DNA from: Sabethes cyaneus
Taxonomy: Eukaryota > Arthropoda > Insecta > Diptera > Culicidae
DNA length: 64,000 bases
Assembly (NCBI RefSeq): GCF_943734655.1
Contig: NC_071355.1
Span: forward strand, 14,178,768 to 14,242,767
Direction of reading: 5' to 3'
Positions 23,524 through 34,737 of the stretch are shown one piece after another. The position numbers and the translations under genes are program-made. Under the pieces are notes generated by a model, which searched no databases, had not been told where the DNA came from, and saw only the letters and a list, made by a program, of their open reading frames with translations. The stretch's first letter is position 1, and each line of letters starts with the position of its first letter.

Positions 23524-23891
23524 CACTCAAGTCGCTTTTTACGTGAAGGATACGTCCCGCGTAAATCAAAACCGCGTAAATTCCTAAATTCGCGTAAATA
23601 AAACCGCGTAAATTCCGAAAACCGCGTAAAAAACCGCGTAAATTCCAAAATTCCGCGTAAAAAAACTTTGTGAATTTCAACACTACGCGAAAAAATAGAC
23701 GTTTTGAGCACATCCGCGTAAATTCCGAAAATCGCGTAAATTCCGAAATTTGCGTAAAAAAAACCGCGTAAATTCCGAAAATCGCGTCAAAAAAACCGCG
23801 TAAATTCCGAAATTCGCGTAAAAAACCACGTAAATTCCGAAATTCGTGTAAAAATAGTCGCGTAAAAAACGCGTAAAAAGCGACTTTAGTG
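23524..23891. mobile_element. MITE with internal GCGTAAATTCCGAAA satellite
   Basis: Ends CACTCAAGTCGCTTTTTACG and its near-inverse CGTAAAAAGCGACTTTAGTG, flanked by TA on both sides (22-23 and 92-93 of their lines: 23522-23523, 23892-23893), suggest a Tc1/mariner-type MITE. The interior is an array of GCGTAAATTCCGAAA-like units of about 15-30 bp, more than a dozen copies with drift. ORFs rich in RNLRGF are products of this array. Confidence 0.8.
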
Positions 23892-23893
23892 TA

Positions 23894-24240
23894 CTCACAA
23901 CAATGTTAAGTTTCAGTAAAATACCTATTTTTTGTGGATTTTTGGACATTCGGTGTAATCTTTATTCTCTCAAGACTAGACCAAGGTTAGTCAAGACTCA
24001 CCTTGGACTAGACGAGATGAGAATCATTGCATTCAGAGAGTGATAACAAGTAGTTAAATAAGTTGAACGAAAATCAGGGAACCGGATCCGAAACGACGGC
24101 ATGTAGCGAATTAAATGAGACTGGAATTCGAATCCCTAGGAGTAATTCCACTCAACCGAGGTAATCACACATCGCCTCGCACATATAAATATCGATAAAC
24201 TGAAACCGAAACACCTCCGTAGCGAACGCCCAACGTGCAC
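23894..24240. other. spacer, nothing recognised
   Basis: Contains a small inverted word pair (AGACTAGACCAAGG and CCTTGGACTAGAC). No gene. Confidence 0.4.
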
Positions 24241-25790
24241 AACGGAGACAAGACGTATTCATTACTCACTCTACAAGACGCTTCAGGGGGCCTGCCATCC
24301 CTGCCAGGTGCCAGAAAACCATGACCACTGGCAACTGAAAAGACCGAGCGCAGGGGCCAATTTCGACATCGCTCGCTGGGGTAGCAAAGCTAGGATCGCA
24401 GCCGGCAAAGCTGGTAGAACTCGGACGAACCGCTTGCTTGCTTGCTGCCTGCATTGTAAGTTGGCCGCCTACCTATCTACCAGCTACCACGCAGGTCAGG
24501 CAAACGAACGAGGGCGACGACGACAATCGAAGACGGACTGTACGGCTGCTGCTGTGTGCGTGGCTGTGCGAAATCTCTCTTTCAAACCAAGTAAACCCGC
24601 TGTGAACAGGGGCCGAGACAGATTCTACTGCCTCAAGATTTGTTATCGATAAGGCGGGCGGTGCTTCGCACCGTGCGCCACGAAAGAATAACTTTCTTTA
24701 TGAATAAAGGCTCAATATGTGGACAAATTGAAAACCAAAATAACAATTTACAGTAATCAAATGGATAAAATTATTGCTACTTACTAGGAAGATTTTCAAC
24801 TTTTGACTTCCATGAAATAAACTTCACTCATTCTTGCGAGAAAAGACGTTACCCAGGTAGGCGTGGGTTTTTGTTTTTGAGCAGTTCTGCGAATGGCTTC
24901 CTACGATGTCTGCTGCTTTGCTAGTCGTCCCCGGTTCGCGAAGTTCAAGTAAAAGAGTTTTGCCGTTTTCAATGGCTGCCCGGCCGGAAGTGAGCCGGTT
25001 TGATCTCGGCAGGTTTGTTGACCCTTCGCTTGCTTGCACTGATAGCTCTGCTGCGCCGCTAGAGGGCGCAGCCGGTGGTCATCGCCTACGAGATGTCGGT
25101 TTCGGTTGTCGGCAGTCATTTGGTCCTTAGTAAAAGAGAGAAGTGAAATTCATCCCCTCCAGATTGTAACAGAACCGCAGAAGTGCGTGTAGGTGCCGGA
25201 ACCGGCTGTGTGTGTGCGGCCAGTTCGGGCGAATTTCGGCGGTTCCTCCGGTCAGTCTAGTAAGTAGCCCTGAGTGTAGTCTCATCTCGTGATACCACAC
25301 AGTGGTCCGAGTGACGGTAGACTTCTCGAAAATGAGCGTTATCGGTGGCAGTAGTGCATGAACCGCAGCAGGTCTCCCTCGTAGTTCGGGATCGCACGGC
25401 CGGCCGCCCGGGAGTCGGGACACCGCCTACTTGGTCTCGTAGCGTACTGCAAAAGCCAATCGGAGTACGGTTTTCGGTGGCTATTCCCGAACGGTTCGCC
25501 GGTCGCGCGACGGCACTTCGTGGGATGATTCATTTTCCAGTAAAATCAAAATCGACACACCAAGAACGAAGGAACAGGCCGCCAGCCAGCCAGCCAACCA
25601 GTCAGCTAATGCCGATAATGTCTAGGTTTGGTCGGATGAAATACGAACGCGGTGCTTGCTCTGAACAGAAACGCAAATACGGTTCAGTCAGTCACAGCAG
25701 AGTCGAGAACCGTCGCAAGCGATTGTTCTGTACGGTGTCTTCGTCTCGGTCTTGCAGTGGAACTGTGGGTATAATGAACGTGTAGGCAAA
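24241..25790. other. GC-rich island
   Basis: Long GC- and CG-rich stretch with CAG/CTGC words and overlapping ORFs on both strands (up to 146 codons), none with a recognisable domain. It is a candidate promoter, untranslated exon or enhancer cluster. Confidence 0.4.
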
Positions 25791-26320
25791 TTGCCGAAAA
25801 AAATAGATAAAATCAGTTCCAAATGAACAACCACAACCGTAAGTTCTACAAGAAAGTTATGAGGAAATTTCATTTAATTCTACTTTAACTTATGTAATGA
25901 ACTATAACTTATGTAAAAGACTGTTTGAAATACTCCATTGTTTTCAATATACAATTTTTCAAATATAATTCGCTTGAAAATAAACCCTTTTTAAAATTGA
26001 TTTTGGGGCAAAATGATGCCAATATGGCTATGGAAGGTGCATGTTTCCTCAAAAACCCGTTTTTTTGGTTTTGGGAAGAACAAATAACGAAACTAGCTAA
26101 GCTATTCATTTTACCTTCAGAACCTCTGCTTGTGATTGCGGTTTGGCTGGCTTTCCGAGCTTGTAAATTACCGTACAGATGATTCTGAGGAAAACGACAA
26201 TTTACGATGCGTGGAACGTGCTCCGATTTCGGTTTGAAATATCAATAAACGTGATTCACAGTCAATATCTGACCAATGAAAAAAAAATCTCCTCGTAAGC
26301 TCTGGCAACTTATTCCTTTC
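25791..26320. other. AT-rich spacer upstream of the Ly6-like gene
   Basis: No gene recognised. It presumably contains upstream control DNA of the gene starting near 26360. Confidence 0.4.
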
Positions 26321-26323
26321 TGC

Positions 26324-26332
26324 TATTTATAA
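26324..26332 (+). promoter_or_regulatory. TATA-like box of the Ly6-like gene
   Basis: TATTTATAA, with a TTCACA initiator-like word about 30 bases on (26359-26364) and the ATG at 26409. Confidence 0.6.
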
Positions 26333-26408
26333 GCTCATCAAGCACATTCCATAAAGACTTCACAGCAAAGTGATCCATCAGTACAGACATTGGCAATCAA
26401 TTCAAACT

Positions 26409-26863
26409 ATGATTCGTCAGTTAAAATTGCTTCAGATTATATGGATTCTTCTGGTTATTCAACCGAAGCAGTGTAAGTTTAATACCATATTTACCTTCAA
26501 CTACCTCAAACGAAAACAATATTTATTCAAGAAGACCACGCATTAAGCTGCAGCTTCTGCTCTTCCGAAGTGAGCTGGCAAGACTGCGATAGTACCGCGG
26601 AAACCGAGGAATGTACCACCGAGCTGGTGCTGATTCAGCATCATGGTCTGAAAATGTTCAATCCCAGTCTGACGCTTGTAGCTCCCACCATCCCCGGAAC
26701 CGGGTCCGATGACAACTCCTACAAGTGCTACCGAATGGAGGTACGGGCGGAAAACGGTGCCAGTAATTTCATTAAAGGATGCACCTTTCGTGATGTGGAT
26801 TTTTGCAGCGGTTGGATTGCTACGGAGGAAATAATCAGTTGCGAAACGGGTGATGAGTGCTGA
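26409..26863 (+). CDS. small secreted Ly6/uPAR-like protein
   Basis: Two exons (26409-26472 and 26535-26863, intron 62 bp) give 130 residues. Residues 1-21 are a signal peptide (LLQIIWILLVI core). The nearer acceptor at 26530-26531 would create a stop at the junction, so the acceptor AG at 26533-26534 was chosen. The mature part opens ALSCSFCSSEVSWQDCDS and continues with KCYRMEV, KGCTFRDVDFCSGW and a C-terminal SCETGDEC. This CxxC start, CY centre and GC...FC spacing resemble insect Ly6/uPAR-type (DUF753-like) three-finger domains. Nine Cys are present where eight or ten are usual, and the usual final Asn is absent. There is no GPI tail, so it is probably soluble. Its function is unknown. 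Confidence 0.75.
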
Positions 26864-26950
26864 TTGCTGATTTTTTTTCAGTAGATAAATGTTTTGATAG
26901 GACCAGTGTTAACAAAAATAACAAATTACTGAAAGCATCTTATCTCGACG

Positions 26951-27915
26951 ACCGCACGACGACACGATGTTCTCTTTATTCTTCAACGATGTGTGCTTTA
27001 TTATCCCGCCAGACTGTACACTCATTTACGCTGATGATCTGAAATTATTTCTTGTCATCCGAACTCTGACGGACTGCATTGAACGACAACGATCCTTGAA
27101 CACTTTCTCTAACTGGTGCTTGCGAAACTTATTGACCATTAGTGTATCAAAATGTTTTCCGATTTCTTTCACACGTAAGAAAAACCCAATATTGTCTAAC
27201 TATACAGTATCTGGAGAAACGCTCGAAAGGGTCACAGGGAACACACATTTGGTTTTGTTATGAGGATAGCCAGGGAGTTCACTGACCCGTTTTGCTTGCA
27301 ATCATTGTACTTCTCACTGGTCCGTTCCATTCCGGAGGCGTCGGTCATAGTATGGAGTTCCTACACCAAAATTTGGAATAACCGGATTGAATCAGTACAG
27401 GCCAGGTTCCTACGTTTCGCTGTAAGGTTTCTACCGTGGCAAAACCCCAACCATTTGCCATCTTATGCTGAGCGTTACCGACTGCTGGGAATCGACACAC
27501 TCTGGTAAAGAGGCAAAATATTTTTCAAGCTATTTTCGTGGGAAACTATGAACTGGGGAAATAGATGCTCCAAACATACTATCCGGAAACGATTTTAATG
27601 TCCGTATTCGAATTATTTGACGATTTACCAAGTGTTACTTTTAAGAATAGACTAAGGCAAATACTGTAAGACGCTAAGTTAAGAATGCGTAAATGTTTTA
27701 AATTTGTGGTATATTAATATTGTAATTGTATGTAGTGTATATGCCTGATAACGATTTGTAATATTGTGATTTGTAATGGTGTTAAAGTGTTAAAAGGTAA
27801 TGGGGTTTTGACGGGCATTTGAGGGTCGACCTGAAGTGGGCTTTTCCCCACTTCTAAGTTTCATTGAGACCCAAAAAGGTCAAATAAGTGCTTAAAATAA
27901 ACAATAAACAAATCT
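26951..27915 (+). pseudogene. Jockey-type LINE 3' remnant
   Basis: Begins inside the reverse transcriptase: LFFNDVCFIIPPDC, then LIYADDLKLFLVI with the YADD catalytic box, NWCLRNLLTISVSKC, then after a frameshift FTDPFCLQSLYFSLVRSIPEASVIVWS, WNNRIESVQARFLRFAVR and YAERYRLLGIDTLW. This order is that of Jockey-clade elements. A 3' untranslated region with TGGGCTTTTCCCCACTTCT and an AATAAACAATAAAC tail follows. It is 5' truncated and frameshifted. It starts about 90 bp after the Ly6-like stop codon and may supply or disrupt that gene's 3' end. Confidence 0.85.
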
Positions 27916-28079
27916 TAATATGAGTCCGCAGTTGTGAAATACTGCGCACTCGAGAATTGGGAGGCGGGTGCAACTCTATGGTTTGAAGCTTCTGTCGACT
28001 ACCGCGAACACCCAAGGTGTGCTGCCACTTCTTCACGCAAAGCTCATTTACAAATTCAATCTATGTTCCATTTTTCCTC

Positions 28080-28512
<433 letters not shown>

Positions 28513-28609
28513 CACCCACGCTAGAATCTATACTAGCATCTAGATAGAAGTCTAAATTGTAATGCTAAATTGATTAAGTCGCACGTACTGATGCTGATTT
28601 TGACTGTAC

Positions 28610-29770
28610 GTCTAAATTCGTGTCCAAAATTGAGTCTGAGTTTGAGGTCAAATTAAAGTTCGAAATTCAGTTCAAATTTAAGTTCAAATTTGAGTCCGGA
28701 TCTGAGTCCAAATTTGCGTCTAGATTTCGGTTTATATTTGAGTCTAGAATAATCAAATGTAAGTCCGGATTAGAATTTAAATTTAAGTCAAAATTGCAAT
28801 CAAGTTTGAGTCGCAACTCCAGTGCAGAGATTTCAAGTTCAATTTTGAATTTAAAGTTAAGAATTAGGCATTGGAATTCAAATCTGAATTGCATTTGTCT
28901 AAATTTAACCTCGAATCGAAGTTTAAAATTGAGTTTGAATCTGAGCTTGGAATTTGATCCAAATTCAAGTCTAAGGAATATAAAATCTTCAAATTTGAGT
29001 CCAGACTGCAACCAAAATTCAAGTTCAAATTCAAGTCTATATTTAAAATTAAATTTAAATCCAAGTTGGGTGCCAAATGTTTTGTTGAGTTCAACTTCAG
29101 TCGAAATTTGCAACCCAAATTGAAGTTCAGATGTGAGTACGCTATTCAGCTTCAATTAAGCTCTAGCTTGGTTTCCAACTAGCTTCAGATCAGTTGCGAA
29201 TCTGCTTAGTTCAGTGCCAGTTGTGTTTTTAGTTCTACTTTGCTTCAGTCCAAATTTGAACAAAAAAATTTAAACTAAAATCGAGCCAAAATTTCAGTTT
29301 AAAATTAGACCTAAATATGAGTCCAAATTCGAATGTCCAGATGTTCAAGTCCAGATATGAGTTCAGATTTGAGTTTAAATTACGGTTAAATTTAGTTTCT
29401 TGTCACGATTTGAATCCTAATTCAAGTCGAAATTATATTTCTAATTTAACTCCAAATATAGGTATGTGCAATTTTGAGTCTAAAATTGAACCTAGATTTT
29501 AGTCCAAATGCAAATTTTGATTTTTTATCATTTTTGATATTGACTTATACTGGTCAAGTTACTAGGGAGTAAATGTGTTTTTGTGAAGAACGAACATTGG
29601 AAGAACCGAACAATTCAAATTTTGAATTGAGTCCTCAACAAAGTCCAAATTCGTGTTAAATTTAAGTTCACATGAATGCTGAATTATGAATTCAATTCAA
29701 ATTGCAAAAAAATTTCAGCTCAAATTCAAGTCCAAATCAATATTCAAATCTGAATCGCAAACTTTAATGA
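28610..29770. repeat. GAGTCCAAATTT-type degenerate array
   Basis: Drifting tandem words of about 6-12 bases (AAGTTCAAATT, GAGTCCAAATT, GAGTTTAAATT) over more than 1 kb. Long open frames on both strands here, rich in Asn/Leu/Lys/Ser or Phe/Glu/Lys, come from the periodic composition. Confidence 0.8.
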
Positions 29771-29779
29771 AAATAAAAA

Positions 29780-31660
29780 AAATAACCTTGTTGTGTTACG
29801 AAATATAGACATAGTTTCTTCGGCAAAGTTGTAAATATTGTAAAAACAAGCAACTTTGCTGAAGAATTTAAACTTCTATCTTTATCGAGTGCTAAACTGT
29901 AGGGCATATTCTTTGAAACTTCTTTAAAAATTGGTTTTTCATACTTAGCTTTTTTCAGTTACATTTTACAAGAATACAATATTCTAGGCAATTGTTGAAG
30001 CTCTCAAAATACACGTTTTTGCAGAAGACCGCAAATCTCTTGGACTTTTACTTGCTGAATTATCGCAAATTCTAGTCTCAAATTTCCATAGATTCCCGCG
30101 CCCATGGGGTAAAATGGGGCAAGCGGATTTATGAAATCGGCACTTCATCTTGAAGCTTAAGTCGAGCACTATAAACTTGTATGGGTTCTGCTTGTCCCCA
30201 ACCAACCAAGCAAAAGTACGGCAAGCATACGTTTTATGTGTTTCGCATTCGCCATAGGCTCGATACACGTCCATTTTTTGTGTTCGTAGATAGACACATG
30301 GTTTCTTCGGCAAAGTTATAGAAAATATAAAGATAAACAATTTTGCTAAAGAAATAACATTTCTATCTCTATCGAGCACAGAGCTATAGAGCATTTTCTT
30401 TGGAAATTTCTAAAAAATAAGTTTTCTATATTTAGCGTATGTTGGTTGCATTTTACAAGAGTAGATGGTTCTAGACGTTTATTGAAAGACTTAAAACACA
30501 TGTTTTTGCAGAAAGCTGCGAAGCTCTAGGACCTTTCCTTACAAAGTTATTGCTTATTTAAGCTTTATTTTTCCTTAACTTCACGAGCCAAAAGCGATAA
30601 CTTTGTAAGGAAAGGTCCAAGAGATTTACAATCTTCTGCAAAAACGTGTATTTTGAGTCTTTCAATAATCGCCTGTCATCATATATTCCTGTAAAATGCA
30701 ACCGACATAAGCTAAGTATGAAAAACCAATTTTTAAAGCAGTTTTAAATAATATGCTCTATAGTTCTGCACTCGATAAAGATAGGCGTTTAAATTCTTCA
30801 GCAAAAGGGATCATTCAATAATGACGTCCATTGCACATGGGGGGGAGGGGGGTGTCAATTTTGTGACAGGTTGTGACAAAGGGGGGGGGAGGGGGTCTAG
30901 GCAAATGTGACATCCGTCGAAAAAAACTGCATTTTCATCAAAAGACAACAAAAATATGTTTCTCAGTCATTCATCACTCATCGATTTATTTCGATCTTCG
31001 AACTTATTGTTTCAGCTGACGACGCTTGAAAGTCAGGCACAATTTGTCAATGTTAACTAGATAGACCACGCGTTACATTGAAGGATATATGTAAATCAAT
31101 TTCAGTTCATTTGCAATCAAATTTTCTATCTTTTTACTAAATATTGGATAGAAAAGTACAATGAACTCTAAAAGCTATCGTCACGATGTAGTGAAACCTG
31201 CTTCGCCGACGCAGATTGAAGCTTGTTTTGAAGCGGAGCCGTGCTACTTTAATTGAAACCAAAGCTTCATTTCTGCATTGATTTGTAACAATTTGCAATT
31301 GAATGTTGTTAGAGCCTTTGTTCGCAGTTATTATTTGTTATTAATTGTTATTTTCTATATTTTTCTTAATCATACACTAACTCTTAAAAGGTTAAGCTAT
31401 TTTTATTAACCACTTTTTACTTTCAACACGCTTTTCATTTTTATTTTGAGGTTGTGTGACGTCCAAAGGGGATGGGGGGAGGTAGAGTTTTGTGACACAA
31501 TTGGACAGAGGGGGAGGGGGGTTTAAAAAAGCAGAAATTTGGTGGACGTCATATTTGAATCGTCCCAAATTGGTTGCTTTTACAATATTTACAACTTTGC
31601 CAAAGAAACTATGTCTACATTTCCTAACACAAAAAACTTATTTTTTTATTTTCATTATAG
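29780..31660. repeat. composite of direct and inverted 280-bp modules
   Basis: A module starting near GACATAGTTTCTTCGGCAAA occurs at 29800-30080 and again, in the same orientation, at 30290-30560. An inverted copy runs 30595-30806 and continues after an insertion at 31567-31640. Shared words include TTTTTGCAGAA, CATTTTACAAGA and TCTTTATCGAG. The inverted pair around 30560-30600 could form a long hairpin. The MITE at 30807-31566 splits the inverted module. Confidence 0.75.
30807..31566. mobile_element. MITE inserted in the module array
   Basis: Ends GGGATCATTCAA...TGACGTCCA and GACGTCA-ATTTGAATCGTCCC are inverted relatives. The broken host module reads through cleanly if 30807-31566 is removed, leaving a likely 3-bp AAA duplication. 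Both subterminal regions carry GGGGGAGG tracts next to TGTGAC words. There is no coding capacity. Superfamily not certain. Confidence 0.7.
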
Positions 31661-31764
31661 TAAGCGATGACTAACTTTTGACAGTTTTAGATCAAGGAGG
31701 ATATTCATACGAACAAAAGTGCTGAAGACCATAAATGATAAAATGAAAACAAAAGACACACTGT

Positions 31765-32050
31765 GGAGCGTGAGCATGTTTGTATGTTTGTGTGTTTCGC
31801 CATAACTCCAGAACGTCTTGACCGTTCTCTACCAAACTTGGCAAACATGTTCCATGCCAGTAGGGAATCCGCATTGAGGAATTGAGAAAAGGGGAGGGGT
31901 CCTAACAAAGGGGTGGAGGGGGGTCAACAGGAGGGGGGACTAGGATCCTGAGCATGAATATATGTTCCGCCATAACTCCGGAACGTCTGGACGGTTCATT
32001 ATCAAACGTCGTTTGACAGACATGTTTTTTTTACATAAAAGAATCAGCGC
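31765..32050. repeat. direct repeat of CGCCATAACTCC unit
   Basis: The unit CGCCATAACTCCAGAACGTC followed by ACCGTTC and a GACATG/AACATG word occurs at about 31797 and again at about 31970, each followed by a G-rich stretch. Part of a dispersed repeat. Confidence 0.55.
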
Positions 32051-33229
32051 AGGGGGGTTGACAAATGACGGAGACGGTCTGTTACAAGGGAGCGAAAGGT
32101 TTAAATAGGTAAAAGAGTGCATTTCTCTTGCATTTGGAGCGATAGCAGTTGTACAAGTTGCTGGATTTCTGAAAGAAGGAATAGTGTGGCCATTAACGGC
32201 TTAATCTTGCTTTATAGGGATTATCGAGAAGAAGACAGACATACAAGTGGCCGAGGGACAACAGAAGGGGAACTGACAAAGGGAGTAAACAGAATCATAT
32301 GAAGAAAAAAGGTTTTGTTTCTTGAATTATGAGAATTTTTGTTGCAATAACAGATGGCCCCGTGTAAGATCGTGTAATCAGCTTGTTTAAGGTGAAGGTC
32401 GGCAGAGTCCAGTTGCTTTTTTACTGATTTCAGCACTTGTTGCCACTATCGTTTTGTTGAAACTAGAGTTGCTAGTAGTAGGTAATAATCTGTTATGTAC
32501 AATTATGAAACGTAGAATCGCGAATCTATTTTTGCTGTTAAACTAGATCCGAGAGTAATTCTATCACATAAAATGTTGTTTACGGTGAATTTTATTATCA
32601 GTGAATTTTATAAATATATTATCGACACTCTACGACCTTAAAATAATTGGTCAATTTCATGATCAAATGTTTACGTTGTCATCACTCCCTATAAACGTCC
32701 GTTCCCTTGGCAACGTACAACAACGACGGTCGCGGATTCGGAATTGCAATCGAAACGAAGTGAAGTTTTTCCTATCAATTCAAGTGAATAATTTGAGCAA
32801 AATGATTAGAATATCTCTCTAAAGAACTGTTCGGGTGGTAAATTAAAGTTTTTTGTGCCTCAAGTTAAGTTTGAATGAATTGACGACAGAAATGGCTGAA
32901 AAAAATTAATGAAAAACTGATGGCGAAAAAGTGAAAACATAAAGTGATGAATATTAATTGATCACTAATCTCAGTATTTAGTGTAACTAATGACCGAAAA
33001 AGTAATAGAACTTATAGAATGCTATGTTTAATGCTTCAAGTTGCAAGATCTTATTACGGCTAGCAGGTTAGTTGAACTAATTTAATATTTCTGGGATGGT
33101 TTGCCGAATCTATGGGAGTATGTTGGTACACTGTAGAAGGGAAGGGAAGGGTGATATTCGGTGCCAAGTTGACTGCCATAAATGGACTCTGACGACCCCT
33201 TCGTTAAAGAGACGAAGTCTAGGTATGGT
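32051..33229. other. AT-rich region, nothing recognised
   Basis: No supported gene; a few short ORFs without domains. Confidence 0.45.
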
Positions 33230-33620
33230 TTCAAATTTGTGTTCAAATTGAGCACAAATTTAGTATTGAAATTGCAGTCCAGAATTGATTTCCCTAGTCA
33301 GGTTTAATTGAAATTTACCTTAGTCTCCAATTAGTAACAGATCTCTAGCTTATTTTCAGTTAAATTTTTAGCGACTAGTTTGTATCTTTATTTGATTTTC
33401 TCTACATTGACAATGCGGGTCGCGGGCACCACTTACAGCCGTAGAGCTTCTTCTGTTTGTAGGTATTTAGTTTCAATTTAGTTCAATTTTAGTTTAAACT
33501 CAGTTTCTGTTTAGTTTCAGTTTAATTTCAGTACAGTTTTAAATGTTTTAGTTTAGTTTCAACTCAGTAGCAGTTCAGTTCCAGTTTCAATTTAGTCCAA
33601 TCCACGTCCAATTTAGTTTT
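33230..33620. repeat. AGTTTCAGTTTAATT degenerate array
   Basis: Same style of drifting short-word array as 28610-29770, based on GTTTCAGTTTA-like units. Confidence 0.65.
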
Positions 33621-33889
33621 ATTGCAGTTTTGCCATACTTTTTCATTTTTTATCGACTTTATATTTACAGTTGAGACCTATCCGGTTAATTATTTTTCAT
33701 TGTTTGCAAGCAGTTTTTCCTAGTTCATTCAATTTTCGTTTTTCATAAGTTCACTTTTAATTTATTTTGGTTCATTATAATTAAAATGTTAATTAACACA
33801 AAATTAAGGAATACAAAAAATAAAGAAATAATTTGTCTTGTATATTGTATATTAGAAAAGGGTGGCATTTCACCGCCTATCACCCGCCA

Positions 33890-34650
33890 GTAAACGTCAC
33901 CCAGTGATGTATGTAGGTACCAGAAATACATTCCGTCCACCGACGAACGCAAAGCAAGCCGTGCTCAAGGCGAACGCAACGCTGCGAACCAGCTAGCGAG
34001 CGAGCGACTGCTTGGTGCGACCGTCTGACAGCAAATGCCTACTGCGAACGACCGGTCGCCTCTGTTGCCAATGTGGACACCGTACCCGTACGTAGTACCG
34101 ACCGACCGGAGCGAACCATTACGCCGATGTGTGTGGCGGGCGACGGCGATGGCGATGCGGTCGGTACCTACTAGATAATATGAGTCGTGAACCGGACGGA
34201 ACTCGGGATTCTTTCGACGACCACATGTTCGAACTCGAATTCGCCCAACCAGGAGCGCAGGCCTGCCGGGTGGTGCCCTCGGTAGTACACATGGTGTGCC
34301 TGCAAGTACGCTGAGTGTGCTGGTACAGCTGATGACGGACGGTCACAGGTGGATGGGCGAAAGGGAAAAAGATATCAATCGGATCGGCCGAGATAAGCAG
34401 CGAGCGAGCGAGCAAGCGGACCGTGAGTGCGAGTGCGAACGCGAGAGACTGAGAAGCGAGATACCGACTCGTGTACCGAAACGATGCGAACGAGTGAGTG
34501 ATGTGACCGGGACAGAAGAAAACGTGCCGGATTTTCGGGTACCCCGAAAACATACTGGCGCTTGTATGCAAATTATTATGAAATTTGAATAGGGATTCAG
34601 GCTTTCGGAGGTGCCTCGCTGGGTCAGTGGGAAAGATGCAAATTGGATTG
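33890..34650. other. GC-rich island downstream of the minus-strand protease
   Basis: GC-rich with GAGCGAGCGA words and overlapping ORFs on both strands without domains. Separated by about 90 bp from the 3' end of the protease-like gene on the minus strand. Confidence 0.4.
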
Positions 34651-34737
34651 ATGGGAACGATTTACCCGCCTGTGTTCGACGGTGCCCGGAATGAAGCTGA
34701 CAATGATGAATAGTGATACTAGAATTGATTGAATAAA

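Noticed and set aside
23524..23891. CRISPR-like array of regular repeats
   Set aside because: Units are contiguous and drifting without unique spacers, enclosed by transposon ends in insect DNA.
23466..23949. RNLRGF-repeat ORFs on the minus strand
   Set aside because: Translation of the MITE's internal satellite.
28620..29155. 160-codon ORFs on both strands
   Set aside because: Low-complexity periodic DNA gives open frames on both strands; no domain or codon bias.
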